Notes: generated from the sequence alone by a model not told the origin. DNA of 64,000 nt from Catenibacillus sp964565805 (GCA_964565805.1 CAZMGH010000002.1:62001-126000); one strand, 5' to 3'; positions 17,448 to 25,574 are shown, counted from the stretch's first letter. Numbers and translations are program-made.

Positions 17448-17629
17448 GAAACCCGGAGATTGGAGCAGAGGGTCTTTCCCTCAGGACTGGTGATCTGAAT
17501 CTCGATCACGCTGCCTTCCTGAACCCCTTCTTTTGAAGCGGCATCCAGAAACATGGTAAATTTCGGATGCCGCTGGGCAAATTCATCTCTTAAACGTTTA
17601 AATTCCATAAGCCGTTTTGGATTGATCAT
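17387..17629 (-). CDS. Conserved small hypothetical protein
   Basis: An 80-residue protein not assigned to a named family by me. It opens with MINPKRLMEFKRLRDEFAQRHPKF, a charged helix, then a beta-rich part with GSVIEIQITSPEG and a helical end (SQEDLELLDTLKQLG). The perfect AGGAGG site on the minus strand at 17636-17641 and a normal coding pattern make it a likely gene. Its 3' end overlaps the helicase gene by 61 bases tail to tail. No transmembrane or metal motif is seen. The composition suggests a small soluble cytoplasmic protein. Confidence 0.7.
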   Translation of the reverse strand: MINPKRLMEFKRLRDEFAQRHPKFTMFLDAASKEGVQEGSVIEIQITSPEGKTLCSNLRVSQEDLELLDTLKQLGHTPKL

Positions 17630-17727
17630 GAAAATTCCTCCTTGTGCTTTTACATTTTCCAATTGGGTTCATTTTTTTATATCCACCCTATTGTACCACG
17701 GCCGGGAGCCGGGGACAAGATAAGGGG

Positions 17728-17755
17728 TTGTATTTTGGGGTAGGCGTGATAAAAT
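17728..17755 (+). promoter_or_regulatory. Probable promoter of the FMN oxidase gene
   Basis: TTGTAT (17728-17733), 16-bp spacer, TAAAAT (17750-17755). The expected transcript start, about 17762, falls at the first base of the inverted-repeat leader. Confidence 0.5.
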
Positions 17756-17760
17756 TATTA

Positions 17761-17792
17761 GTGTCTATACAGCAGCCAGACACTTGCTGTAT
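17761..17792 (+). repeat. Interleaved inverted repeats in the FMN oxidase leader
   Basis: GTGTCT (17761-17766) pairs with AGACAC (17778-17783), and ATACAGCA (17767-17774) pairs with TGCTGTAT (17785-17792). The two pairings cross, so only one hairpin can form comfortably at a time. It could be an operator or an RNA switch. Confidence 0.5.
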
Positions 17793-17832
17793 GGCCGCGT
17801 AAGAACGTGATTCAAAGATAAGGGGGATATAC

Positions 17833-18744
17833 ATGGAAGAAAACAAAAGCTTTAACCCGGCAGACGCCAACCAGATCACCCGCCGGTATCTGGATTCGAT
17901 TCTTATTGAAGAGCGGCTGATCGATGCTGTAAAGGCATCGGCAAAGATTACATTGTTTGGCCATACTTTTGATACACCTGTGCTGATGCCGGCCTTTTCC
18001 CATTTGGATGAGTGGGTAAAAAACGGTAAAAACAGCATGGTAGAGTATGCCATCGCGGCAAAAAATCTAAATGCCTTGAATTTTGTAGGTATGCGTGAAA
18101 ATGAAAAAATGGACGAGATTTTTCAGACCGGAGCGCCTACGATCCGGATCATTAAGCCCTACGCTGACAGAAAGAAAATCTTTGATCAGATTGACTATGC
18201 CAAGGCCCATGGCGCTGCTGGTGTGGGAATGGATATTGACCATATTTTCGGCAGTCAGGGCGATTATGATCTTGTTCAGGGAGAACCTATGGCCCCCCAG
18301 TCCATGGATATGATCCGGGAGTATGTTCAGGCAGCGGCTCCGCTTCCTTTTATTGTTAAAGGTGTGCTCAGCGTTACGGACGCTCTTAAATGTGCCAGGT
18401 GCCAGGTGGCCGGGATTCTTGTAAGCCATCATTCCGGACGGATGCCTTATGCCATTCCTCCGTTAAAAGTTGTTCCGGAAATCCGCAGGGAACTGGGAAA
18501 TGAAATAAAGATTTTTGCGGACTGCGGCATCCAACGGGGCGCCGACGTGTTTAAGGCCCTGGCCTTAGGATGCGACGGAGCGGCTGTTGGACGGGCCATT
18601 TTGCCGGCCCTTAAGGCGGAAGGCCATGAGGGCGTGGAAAAATATATCCGCCAGATGAATGACGAGCTGAGGATGATCATGGGCTTTACCGGGATCGCCA
18701 CTGTGGCGGATATGGATCCATCGGTGCTGTGGCTGCCGAAATAA
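17833..18744 (+). CDS. FMN-dependent alpha-hydroxy-acid oxidizing protein
   Basis: A 303-residue TIM-barrel flavoprotein of the lactate/glycolate oxidase (FMN_dh) family, shorter than the classical 350-380-residue enzymes. Seen: FIVKGVLSVTDALKC (FMN lysine), the active-site region VSHHSGRMPYAIPPLKV near residue 196, and FADCGIQRGADVFKALALG with GAAVGRAIL at the phosphate end. The usual His is in a variant setting (HHSGR in place of NHGGR), so the substrate is uncertain: a 2-hydroxy acid, possibly lactate, is the general guess. GGGGGATATAC precedes the ATG. Confidence 0.85.
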   Translation: MEENKSFNPADANQITRRYLDSILIEERLIDAVKASAKITLFGHTFDTPVLMPAFSHLDEWVKNGKNSMVEYAIAAKNLNALNFVGMRENEKMDEIFQTGAPTIRIIKPYADRKKIFDQIDYAKAHGAAGVGMDIDHIFGSQGDYDLVQGEPMAPQSMDMIREYVQAAAPLPFIVKGVLSVTDALKCARCQVAGILVSHHSGRMPYAIPPLKVVPEIRRELGNEIKIFADCGIQRGADVFKALALGCDGAAVGRAILPALKAEGHEGVEKYIRQMNDELRMIMGFTGIATVADMDPSVLWLPK

Positions 18745-18785
18745 TTGGGCCGGAATAATTGGTTTTGCTTGAAATCGTTTGACTG

Positions 18786-18815
18786 TTGACAAGGAAGAGT
18801 TTTTTGTAGTAGACT
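18786..18815 (+). promoter_or_regulatory. Promoter upstream of the ATP-grasp operon
   Basis: A consensus TTGACA (18786-18791), 18-bp spacer and TAGACT (18810-18815). A terminator-like hairpin follows within about 20 bases of the expected start, before the first gene. Confidence 0.65.
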
Positions 18816-18837
18816 ATTAATGAAAGAAAAGCAAAGG

Positions 18838-18868
18838 CGCTGGGAATTCGGGTTTCCAGCGTTTTTTT
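18838..18868 (+). terminator. Intrinsic terminator between promoter and ATP-grasp operon
   Basis: CGCTGGGAA (18838-18846) pairs with TTCCAGCG (18854-18861), then seven T. It lies after the promoter at 18786 and before the gene at 18899, so it may be a leader attenuator, the end of a very short RNA, or the terminator of the upstream oxidase gene. Confidence 0.7.
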
Positions 18869-18898
18869 GATTGGAAAAAGTTAAGGAGGATAAGGTCT

Positions 18899-20212
18899 AT
18901 GCAGGAATTAATTGACCACACCGAAGGTATTAACCGGCTTATGGCCCGCTTTGGCGTAAAGTTCGGGATTTATAAAAACGGGGAATTTCATGAACAGCTG
19001 TTTCCCTTTGATGCCATTCCCCGGGTGATTCCTCATAAAGATTTTCAGTATCTTGAAAAGGGACTGATCCAGCGGGTAGACGCGTTAAACTGTTTTTTAA
19101 GAGACATCTACACAGACAAAAAGATCATTAAGGATCAGGTGGTCCCGGAGGATTTTGTATTTTCCTCATCCGGGTATCTTCCCCAGTGTGATCATTTTAC
19201 GCCGCCCAAAGGGATTTACAGCCATATTTCCGGAATCGACCTGGTACTGGGAAAGGATAAGGAATGGTATATTTTAGAGGATAATTTAAGAATCCCATCA
19301 GGAGCTTCCTATCCTTTAATTGCCCGGGAGATCTGCCGGAGAGTTTCGCCGGTCACTTTTGCTAGCCATCCTGTTGTAGATAACCGGAACTATGCGTCAA
19401 TGTTAAAAGAAACCCTGGATTGGGTCAATACAGGAGGCATACCGGTGATCATGACGCCGGGGCGGTATAACGCGGCCTATTTTGAACATTCCTACCTGGC
19501 AGAGCGGACAAAAAGCGCGCTGGCCACATGTTCGGATCTGTTTGTAGAGGATAATTATCTGTACTACAGGGATTATCGGAATACAAAGCAAAAGGTAGGC
19601 GTTATCTACCGGAGAATTTCGGATGAGTATCTGGATCCAATGACATTTTTGCCGGAATCCCTCATCGGTATTCCTAATATTATGGATGTATACTGCAGCG
19701 GTCATGTGGCCATCGTCAATGCCCCGGGCAACGGAATCGGCGATGATAAAGGAATCTACTATTTTGTTCCTAAAATGATCCGCTATTATTTAGGGGAAGA
19801 ACCTATATTAAAAAATGCGCCTACATACCTGCCTTTTTATGAGGAGGACCGGAAATATGTTCTGGATCATCTAAACAGACTGGTGGTTAAGGATGTGTCT
19901 GAAGCCGGGGGCTATGGCGTGATCTTTGGAGACTCTCTGACCCGGGAAAAGCTTGAGTCTCTTAAAGCGCTGATACAACAAGAGCCGAGAAGGTTTATTG
20001 CCCAGGAAGTCATCGACTTTCAGGATATGGAAGTTATGGACGGGAATGAGCGAGTTTTGCGTAAGGCGGACCTGCGGGCCTTTGTCCTTACAGGACAGAC
20101 CACACGGGTATGGGCCAGCGGGCTCACCCGTTTTTCAAGAAACGCGGATTCCTTTGTAGTTAATTCGTCACAGGGAGGAGGATTTAAAGACACATGGGTA
20201 TTATCTCAGTAG
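18899..20212 (+). CDS. Circularly permuted ATP-grasp ligase (CP_ATPgrasp type)
   Basis: A 437-residue protein of the circularly permuted ATP-grasp family (formerly DUF404/DUF407). Diagnostic segments: FPFDAIPRVIP, FSSSGYLPQCDHF, LEDNLRIPSGASY near residue 125, NAPGNGIGDDKGIYYFVP, and VKDVSEAGGYG near 330, with GFKDTWVL at the end. These proteins have been predicted in comparative-genomic work to be carboxylate-amine ligases acting on peptides; no product is assigned. The amino end is shorter than in many relatives, but the core appears whole. AAGGAGG precedes the ATG. Its last 19 bases overlap the next gene, and it heads a five-gene operon. Confidence 0.9.
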   Translation: MQELIDHTEGINRLMARFGVKFGIYKNGEFHEQLFPFDAIPRVIPHKDFQYLEKGLIQRVDALNCFLRDIYTDKKIIKDQVVPEDFVFSSSGYLPQCDHFTPPKGIYSHISGIDLVLGKDKEWYILEDNLRIPSGASYPLIAREICRRVSPVTFASHPVVDNRNYASMLKETLDWVNTGGIPVIMTPGRYNAAYFEHSYLAERTKSALATCSDLFVEDNYLYYRDYRNTKQKVGVIYRRISDEYLDPMTFLPESLIGIPNIMDVYCSGHVAIVNAPGNGIGDDKGIYYFVPKMIRYYLGEEPILKNAPTYLPFYEEDRKYVLDHLNRLVVKDVSEAGGYGVIFGDSLTREKLESLKALIQQEPRRFIAQEVIDFQDMEVMDGNERVLRKADLRAFVLTGQTTRVWASGLTRFSRNADSFVVNSSQGGGFKDTWVLSQ

Positions 20213-20868
20213 AAAAAGCAGATCACTTGTACTGGCTTGGCCGGTATACAGAGCGGGTGTATACCACCCTGCGGATTTTTTTCCATATTTACGATAAGAT
20301 GATCGAACAGCCGGAGGGGATTTACGCGTCATATTGCCAGCGTTTAAACATCCCGGATATTTACACCTCCAACCGGCAGTTTGTTCAGTCTTATCTTTTT
20401 GATCCGGTCAATCCGGACTCCGTGTATTCCAATATGAGCAGAGCTTATGACAATGCGGTTGTCCTTAGAGATGAACTTAGCAGCAATGTGCTTTCCTACA
20501 TCCAGCTGGCCTTAGATACCTTTGGAGCATGCGCCAAAACAACGGCACCTCTTTTGGAGCTTCAGCAGGTGATCGACTATCTTCTGGCTTTCTGGGGCTG
20601 CGCTGATGATTACGTGGATCAGGAGGACTGCAGGAATATTCTTAAATGTGGCAAATATGTGGAGCGGCTGGATCTTTACATCCGGCTGGATTATCACAAA
20701 GATGAACTGGAAAAAGAATATAAAAAACTGATCAATCGTCTCCAGCGGGCAAATCTGTGCTATAATGAAAAAAATCTGGAGCACATTGAGACGCTTATTC
20801 ATCAGGGGATGCCCCAGACAACAGATAAGCAGGAGGCATTAGGCTGTCTTGGAGGGCTTATTACCTGA
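20194..20868 (+). CDS. Alpha-E domain protein (DUF403)
   Basis: A 224-residue mostly helical alpha-E (DUF403) protein, the constant partner of circularly permuted ATP-grasp ligases. It opens MGIISVEKADHLYWLGRYTERV, the family hallmark, followed by repeated Glu-containing helices. It is shorter than many relatives (about 300). It overlaps the ligase gene by 19 bases, with a GGAGGAGG site inside the ligase coding sequence, so synthesis is coupled. It probably works in a complex with the ligase; no catalysis has been shown for the domain. Confidence 0.88.
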   Translation: MGIISVEKADHLYWLGRYTERVYTTLRIFFHIYDKMIEQPEGIYASYCQRLNIPDIYTSNRQFVQSYLFDPVNPDSVYSNMSRAYDNAVVLRDELSSNVLSYIQLALDTFGACAKTTAPLLELQQVIDYLLAFWGCADDYVDQEDCRNILKCGKYVERLDLYIRLDYHKDELEKEYKKLINRLQRANLCYNEKNLEHIETLIHQGMPQTTDKQEALGCLGGLIT

Positions 20869-20884
20869 AGACAGCCAAAACATT

Positions 20885-21673
20885 ATGAAAAAACTAAAAT
20901 TTAAGTATGGTATGAGGCTGGATTTTTCCTCTCCCGTAACCGGGCATTACTTTGCTTTGCGGTGTATTCCCCAAAGTTCATCTAGGCAGGAGATCACTCT
21001 GACCCGGTGCCAGGTCATGCCGGATGGGGAGCTTTATGAAATAAAGGACGGCTTTGGCAACATGAAACTTAGCGGATGCATTTTGGATCCCCATGATTAT
21101 TTTGAATATGATATTGAAGGAACGGCCCTGGTTCAGGGAATGGGAGAGGAGGAAGGCCCCCTTCATCCGATGTATAAATACCCATCCAGGTACACAGCCT
21201 GTGAGCCGGTGGTTATAGATTATGCCTCCAGGCTGGCCCGGGAATGTAAGTTATCGGGAGCGCATACCCCTTTGGAAAAGGCAGTTTATGTCATGAATGA
21301 CCTGTACAGGCATTTTTCTTATGCGCCTTCGGTGACAGGAATCCATACCACCGCCGCCCAGGCTCTTACTTTAGGTAAAGGTGTGTGCCAGGATTATGCC
21401 CATATTATGATCGCTCTTATGCGCTATATGGGCGTACCTGCCAGATACGTCAACGGTTTGATGATCGGCGAGGGCTTTAGCCATGCCTGGGTGGAAATTT
21501 ATACTGGTACCGGATGGTACGGGCTGGATCCCACCAATTGTTTGCATATTGATGATTATTATATTAAGCTGGCCTGGGGGAGAGATTACGGGGACTGTGT
21601 CATTGACAAAGGCCGGTTCCTTGGCAGCGCCGGACAAACTCAGACCATTACTGTAAATGTGGAGGAGATCTAA
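20885..21673 (+). CDS. Transglutaminase-like cysteine protease family protein
   Basis: A 262-residue transglutaminase-core protein. An amino-terminal beta domain (about 1-110) is followed by the core with the Cys-His-Asp triad: GVCQDYAH near residue 165, SHAWVEI near 198 and DPTN near 214. Bacterial members act as proteases or amide-forming enzymes. The ATG at 20885 gives a normal amino end but a weak ribosome site; an in-frame TTG at 20849 has AGGAGG upstream yet overlaps the previous gene. Such proteins are repeatedly found with alpha-E/ATP-grasp genes. No signal peptide is seen, so it is probably cytoplasmic. Confidence 0.88.
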   Translation: MKKLKFKYGMRLDFSSPVTGHYFALRCIPQSSSRQEITLTRCQVMPDGELYEIKDGFGNMKLSGCILDPHDYFEYDIEGTALVQGMGEEEGPLHPMYKYPSRYTACEPVVIDYASRLARECKLSGAHTPLEKAVYVMNDLYRHFSYAPSVTGIHTTAAQALTLGKGVCQDYAHIMIALMRYMGVPARYVNGLMIGEGFSHAWVEIYTGTGWYGLDPTNCLHIDDYYIKLAWGRDYGDCVIDKGRFLGSAGQTQTITVNVEEI

Positions 21674-21674
21674 G

Positions 21675-22613
21675 ATGACTCAGACAGTTGTGTCTATGGA
21701 ACTGCCGGTGGACGAATACCTGCAGATCAAAAAGAATCGGATCATGCCGGAACATCCCACAGGGGATGAAAAACGCATTGCCATTGTTACCGGGACCCAC
21801 GGGGATGAGCTGGAAGGCCAGCTTGTCTGCTACGAGCTGCTTCGCCGTCTGAAGGCCCAGCCGGGCCAGCTTAAAGGCATTGTGGATGTTTATCCCGCGT
21901 TAAACCCCCTGGGGATTGATTCCATTACCCGGGGGATTCCTATGTTTGACTTGGATATGAACCGGATCTTTCCAGGAAGTGACCAGGGGCCTATGATGGA
22001 GACTTTAGTATACCGTCTTATGGAAGATTTAAGGGGAGCGGATCTTTGCATCGATATTCATGCCAGCAATATTTTTCTCATGGAGCTGCCCCAGATACGG
22101 ATCAATGAAATGACTGCTCAAACGCTTATCCCTTTGGCTAAAAATATGAATGTGGATTTTATATGGGTTCATGCTTCAGCTACAGTGCTGGAATCTACGC
22201 TGGCTTTTAGCTTGAATAAGATCCATACCCCCACCCTGGTAGTGGAAATGGGGGTAGGGATGCGGATCACAAAAGAATATGGCCATCAGCTGACCGAAGG
22301 GATTTTTAACACAATGAAAGCTCTTGGAATATGGGAAGGAGAAACTGGCCCTGTGCGTAGTCCTATAATCTCAACAGACCGGCAGATTGGCTATCTTAAT
22401 GCGGACCGGGCGGGAATCTATGTACCCTGCGTCCAGATCGGCCAGGCCGTGAAAGAAGGGGACCGGCTGGGAGAAATTTTAAATCCTCTCACAGGAGATG
22501 TGGAGCAGGAGGTCAGATCCCCTATGGACGGTATCTTATTTACCTGCAGGGAGTATCCGGTGGTTTACAGCGGATCTTTACTGGGAAGGATCGTGGGAGG
22601 TGAACATCAGTGA
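21675..22613 (+). CDS. AstE/aspartoacylase-like zinc amidohydrolase
   Basis: A 312-residue member of the succinylglutamate desuccinylase/aspartoacylase family of zinc carboxypeptidase-like enzymes, which cleave N-acyl amino acids. The zinc set is intact: GTHGDELE near residue 39 (His, Glu) and DIHAS near 126 (His); DMNRIFPG near 93 supplies the substrate Arg; VVEMG near 189 may hold the catalytic Glu. A carboxy-terminal beta-barrel domain (EGDRLGEIL...) follows. A perfect GGAGGAG lies eight bases before the ATG, two bases after the upstream stop. Substrate unknown; it might act on the product of the adjacent ligase. Confidence 0.85.
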   Translation: MTQTVVSMELPVDEYLQIKKNRIMPEHPTGDEKRIAIVTGTHGDELEGQLVCYELLRRLKAQPGQLKGIVDVYPALNPLGIDSITRGIPMFDLDMNRIFPGSDQGPMMETLVYRLMEDLRGADLCIDIHASNIFLMELPQIRINEMTAQTLIPLAKNMNVDFIWVHASATVLESTLAFSLNKIHTPTLVVEMGVGMRITKEYGHQLTEGIFNTMKALGIWEGETGPVRSPIISTDRQIGYLNADRAGIYVPCVQIGQAVKEGDRLGEILNPLTGDVEQEVRSPMDGILFTCREYPVVYSGSLLGRIVGGEHQ

Positions 22614-23545
22614 GAAAAGCAGAAATTTTTTCCATGGACAGTCCTTACAGGGAAACATTAAAGATCACCGGCTATACGTTTGGCCACGGGCAAAAGTCTG
22701 CCTGTATTATTGGGAGCATGCGGGGAAATGAGGTTCAGCAGCTTTACATATGCTCTCAGATCATAAGAAAGCTGAAAAAACTGGAAGCCTGCGATTCCAT
22801 TGTGGCGGATAAGGAGATTCTTGTGATCCCTTCAGTAAACCATCATTCTATGAACATCGGAAAACGGTTCTGGCCGGTGGATAATACGGATATTAACCGG
22901 ATGTTTCCCGGATATGACCAGGGGGAAACCACTCAGCGCATTGCCGCAGGGGTTTTCCAGCAGGCCAAGGATTATGATTATGGTATCCAGTTTGCCAGCT
23001 TTTATATGCCCGGGGATTTTATCCCTCATGTTCGGATGATGGACACAGGCAAGCAAAACACCAGCCTGGCGGGGCTGTTCGGCCTTCCCTATGTAGTCGT
23101 GCGCAAGCCCAGGCCTATTGATACCACAACATTAAATTATAACTGGCAGATCTGGGATACAAACGCATTTTCCGTATATACGACGGAAACGGATTTTATT
23201 GATGAGGTGTCTGCCCGTCAGGCAGTGGCGGCGGTGCTTCGTTTTCTCACCCGGATGGGCATTTTAAAATATCACAGTCATAACGGCTATATTGCCACAG
23301 TCATCGGCGAGGAGGAGCTTACTTCTGTCCGAACAACCATGGGAGGCATTTACCGCCGTCTGTGTCATCCGGGAGATGAGATTCATATGGGAGAGCCTTT
23401 GGCGGAAATCGTCCATCCTTATGAGGGAAACGTTATATCCACCGTACTTTCACCGACAGAGGGAATCGTATTTTTTACCCATAAAAAACCTTTAGTTACG
23501 GAAAATGAAGTGATCTGCAAGATCATACGCAGGATGCACCAGTAA
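22610..23545 (+). CDS. AstE-like paralogue lacking two zinc ligands
   Basis: A 311-residue paralogue of the preceding protein, in line along the whole length. The metal motif His-x-x-Glu has become GSMRGNE near residue 34 (His replaced by Met), and the second His motif DIHAS has become IQFAS near 125, while DINRMFPG is kept. It therefore probably cannot bind zinc in the usual way and may be a pseudoenzyme or regulatory partner. It starts at a GTG inside a GTGA overlap with the previous stop, preceded by GGGAGG, so the two are co-translated. It is the last gene of the operon. Confidence 0.82.
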   Translation: MRKAEIFSMDSPYRETLKITGYTFGHGQKSACIIGSMRGNEVQQLYICSQIIRKLKKLEACDSIVADKEILVIPSVNHHSMNIGKRFWPVDNTDINRMFPGYDQGETTQRIAAGVFQQAKDYDYGIQFASFYMPGDFIPHVRMMDTGKQNTSLAGLFGLPYVVVRKPRPIDTTTLNYNWQIWDTNAFSVYTTETDFIDEVSARQAVAAVLRFLTRMGILKYHSHNGYIATVIGEEELTSVRTTMGGIYRRLCHPGDEIHMGEPLAEIVHPYEGNVISTVLSPTEGIVFFTHKKPLVTENEVICKIIRRMHQ

Positions 23546-23579
23546 AAAAAGCGCCGGAAACACTTGCTGCTTCCGGCGC
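23544..23579 (-). terminator. Terminator for the flavin reductase gene
   Basis: GCGCCGGAA (23551-23559) and TTCCGGCGC (23571-23579); read on the minus strand it is followed by seven T (23544-23550). On the plus strand there is no T run. Confidence 0.85.
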
Positions 23580-23597
23580 AAAAAAGTTCAAAAAGTT

Positions 23598-24170
23598 TCA
23601 GCCTTTCATTAAATCAGCGCCGCTGTGCCATGCCTGACCAACTTTTTCGCCAATGGCATAGTATCCGTTTTGCATCTGGTCAAAGGCGAAAGCCTGAAGC
23701 TTTCCGGCGTCAATCTTTCCCGCGTCATCCAGCACTTTTTCGTCAGCAATCACGTTGACGATTTTTCCAAGAACCCGAAGGCCATAGGGCTGATTTTGCA
23801 TTTCCACAACCTCACATTCCAGTGTGAGAGGATATTCTGTAATAACAGGCGCATCGATCCGCTGGCTCTTAACAGCGTGAAGGCCTGTACGCTGGAATTT
23901 ATCTACCATTTTGTTCGCCGTAGCAATACCAAGGAAATCAGATTCTTTTAAAGTGTCTGTTCCGGGAACCGCTAAAGTGAAGGCTTTCCGGGTTTCCAGA
24001 TTGGCTACGGTTTTATGTTCTGCCTCCAGATTCAGCGCCACCATATCTTCCGCGCAGATCCCTCCCCATGCCATCATCATCACATCGACCGTATCATCAT
24101 CATTATATGTACCGATCATATAGGTAGGCATGGGAAACAGGTAAGGTTTAACTCCAAAATCTTTTGTCAT
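23598..24170 (-). CDS. Flavin reductase family protein (flavoredoxin-like)
   Basis: A 190-residue member of the FMN-binding split-barrel flavin reductase family. It opens MTKDFGVKPYLFPMPTYMIGTYNDD and has the FMN-binding segment MMAWGGICAED and the typical RKAFTLAVPGTDTLKESDFLG. Relatives are flavoredoxins in anaerobes that pass electrons between NAD(P)H or ferredoxin and flavin partners. An AAAGGGG site at 24180-24187 supports the ATG at 24170 rather than the one at 24188. It stands alone between two terminators and the AEC transporter. Exact electron partner is unknown. Confidence 0.88.
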   Translation of the reverse strand: MTKDFGVKPYLFPMPTYMIGTYNDDDTVDVMMMAWGGICAEDMVALNLEAEHKTVANLETRKAFTLAVPGTDTLKESDFLGIATANKMVDKFQRTGLHAVKSQRIDAPVITEYPLTLECEVVEMQNQPYGLRVLGKIVNVIADEKVLDDAGKIDAGKLQAFAFDQMQNGYYAIGEKVGQAWHSGADLMKG

Positions 24171-24368
24171 TATTAAGACCCCTTTCATGTAAAATATAAG
24201 AACAATTTAGTCGGCTGAATTGTTATGATCTGTAATTTATCATAGCAGAAAGAAAATGAAAGACAAGTACGCACATAAAAGTGCGATACTTACATGGAAG
24301 CCGTATACTTACCCTTAGGTGAGTGGGAATCAGGGATTGGTCCGCGTCATGTCCACTTGTCAGGCAGC

Positions 24369-25292
24369 TTATAAAATAAAGTAGGACACAATGGAAAGAG
24401 TGATCAAGGAGGCTGCCGTTGTGATCAGCACAAAGCCAACCGCATAGTCTTCATGATTATTTGTGGACTTTGTAAACATGGCAGTGGTTGTCATGGTTGG
24501 CAGAGCCGCAATGATAGAAATTGTCTGTACCATTTCATGGAAAGGACAGATCATGGAGGTTATCGTATAAAAGGCCAGGGGAAATGCCACCATTTTCACC
24601 AGGATGCCGACATACAGCTCCTTTGCCTTTAAAACGGATTTCCAGTTGCAGAAATAAAACAGTCCGCCCAGGTAAAACAGGGACAGAGGCGTTGCGGCTT
24701 TTCCCATGGTAGACAGGGCATTAACAAAAACATCTGGAAGATGAATATTTAAAAGCAGAAGGATCAGGGATAGGAGAACTGCGCAAAGGGCAGGATTAAT
24801 AAAGTTTTTAAAGTTAAACTTCTGCTTTTTAGATTCCGGGGTAGTAAGCTTTAACCCGTAAGTCCACATAAAGGTCTGGTCAATAATGGACATTAGGGCA
24901 ATATAAATAGGACCGTTTTCCGGGAAAATGGAAGTAATCAGAGGAATCCCGATAAAGCCTGCATTGCCGAAAACCAGCGCGGCACGAAAAACACGGTTTT
25001 TGTCCCCTTTAAGTCCTAAAATCCTGCCAAGGAGGAGGCACACAAGGATAATACACACATAGAAGGCAAGTGTCAGCAGCAGGATGGGATAACATTCAAA
25101 AAGCTGACTGCGGGTCGTACCGGAAACCGCATTGGAAAAAACTAGGAGAGGCAGCAGGATCTTTGTAATAAGCCGGGACAGGCCATCAAGAAAATCTTCC
25201 CCAACGACACGAAGCCGGACGGCAATATAGCCGATGATCATTAAAATGAAAAAAAGAATTAACTGATTGAGGACAATATAAAATTGCTCCAT
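24369..25292 (-). CDS. AEC family transporter
   Basis: A 307-residue membrane protein of the auxin-efflux-carrier family, with about ten membrane helices in two bundles (FYIVLNQLILFFILMIIGYIA at the start, and LPTMTTTAMFTKSTNN in the crossover region before the last helices). Members export or import organic acids; malate and other dicarboxylates are examples. The ATG at 25292 is ten bases from an AAAGGA site, whereas the ATG at 25301 is too close. A copy of the repeated leader hairpin sits just upstream. Substrate cannot be read from sequence. Confidence 0.85.
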   Translation of the reverse strand: MEQFYIVLNQLILFFILMIIGYIAVRLRVVGEDFLDGLSRLITKILLPLLVFSNAVSGTTRSQLFECYPILLLTLAFYVCIILVCLLLGRILGLKGDKNRVFRAALVFGNAGFIGIPLITSIFPENGPIYIALMSIIDQTFMWTYGLKLTTPESKKQKFNFKNFINPALCAVLLSLILLLLNIHLPDVFVNALSTMGKAATPLSLFYLGGLFYFCNWKSVLKAKELYVGILVKMVAFPLAFYTITSMICPFHEMVQTISIIAALPTMTTTAMFTKSTNNHEDYAVGFVLITTAASLITLSIVSYFIL

Positions 25293-25316
25293 AAAATTCA
25301 TTCCTTTCAGTAATTT

Positions 25317-25336
25317 TGCCGTGTCCCTCACGGCAT
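25317..25336 (-). promoter_or_regulatory. Leader hairpin upstream of the AEC gene (copy 2)
   Basis: On the minus strand: ATGCCGTG, loop AGGGA, CACGGCA, preceded by GGGATACCTCT and followed by TGAAAGGA, the ribosome site. It matches the hairpins upstream of def and of the decayed phosphoesterase in stem, loop size, flanks and position. Confidence 0.6.
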
Positions 25337-25503
25337 AGAGGTATCCCTTCGTGGGGCTTTAAATCTTATATCTTATATTATATAATAAATTCTGAATATT
25401 TCCACCCCTGTTTTAAAGTAAATAATATAATCAATTCAGCATAGAAGGCGCCAGAATATGGCCCTCACTCACCTTCATGGAGGTGGGCCATGATGCCATG
25501 ACC

Positions 25504-25519
25504 TTTTGACGCTGGTATC
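25504..25519 (+). repeat. Short dispersed repeat, copy 2
   Basis: TTTTGACGCTGGTATC, identical to 3737-3752. Here it is preceded by CATGACC and followed by an AT-rich stretch, in the noncoding gap between the AEC and membrane-protein genes. Confidence 0.45.
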
Positions 25520-25574
25520 TTTTAATTATTTTTTTAGATTGTTCTAAGTTTTGTTTAAGATTTGTTTCCCCGTA

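Noticed and set aside
17761..17792. Pseudoknot in the FMN oxidase leader
   Set aside because: Loop lengths of zero, three and one bases are too short for both stems to coexist; alternative hairpins are favoured.
18899..20212. ATP-grasp ligase as glutathione or RimK-type enzyme
   Set aside because: The motif order is the circularly permuted type and the DUF403 partner is present; the ordinary order is not seen.
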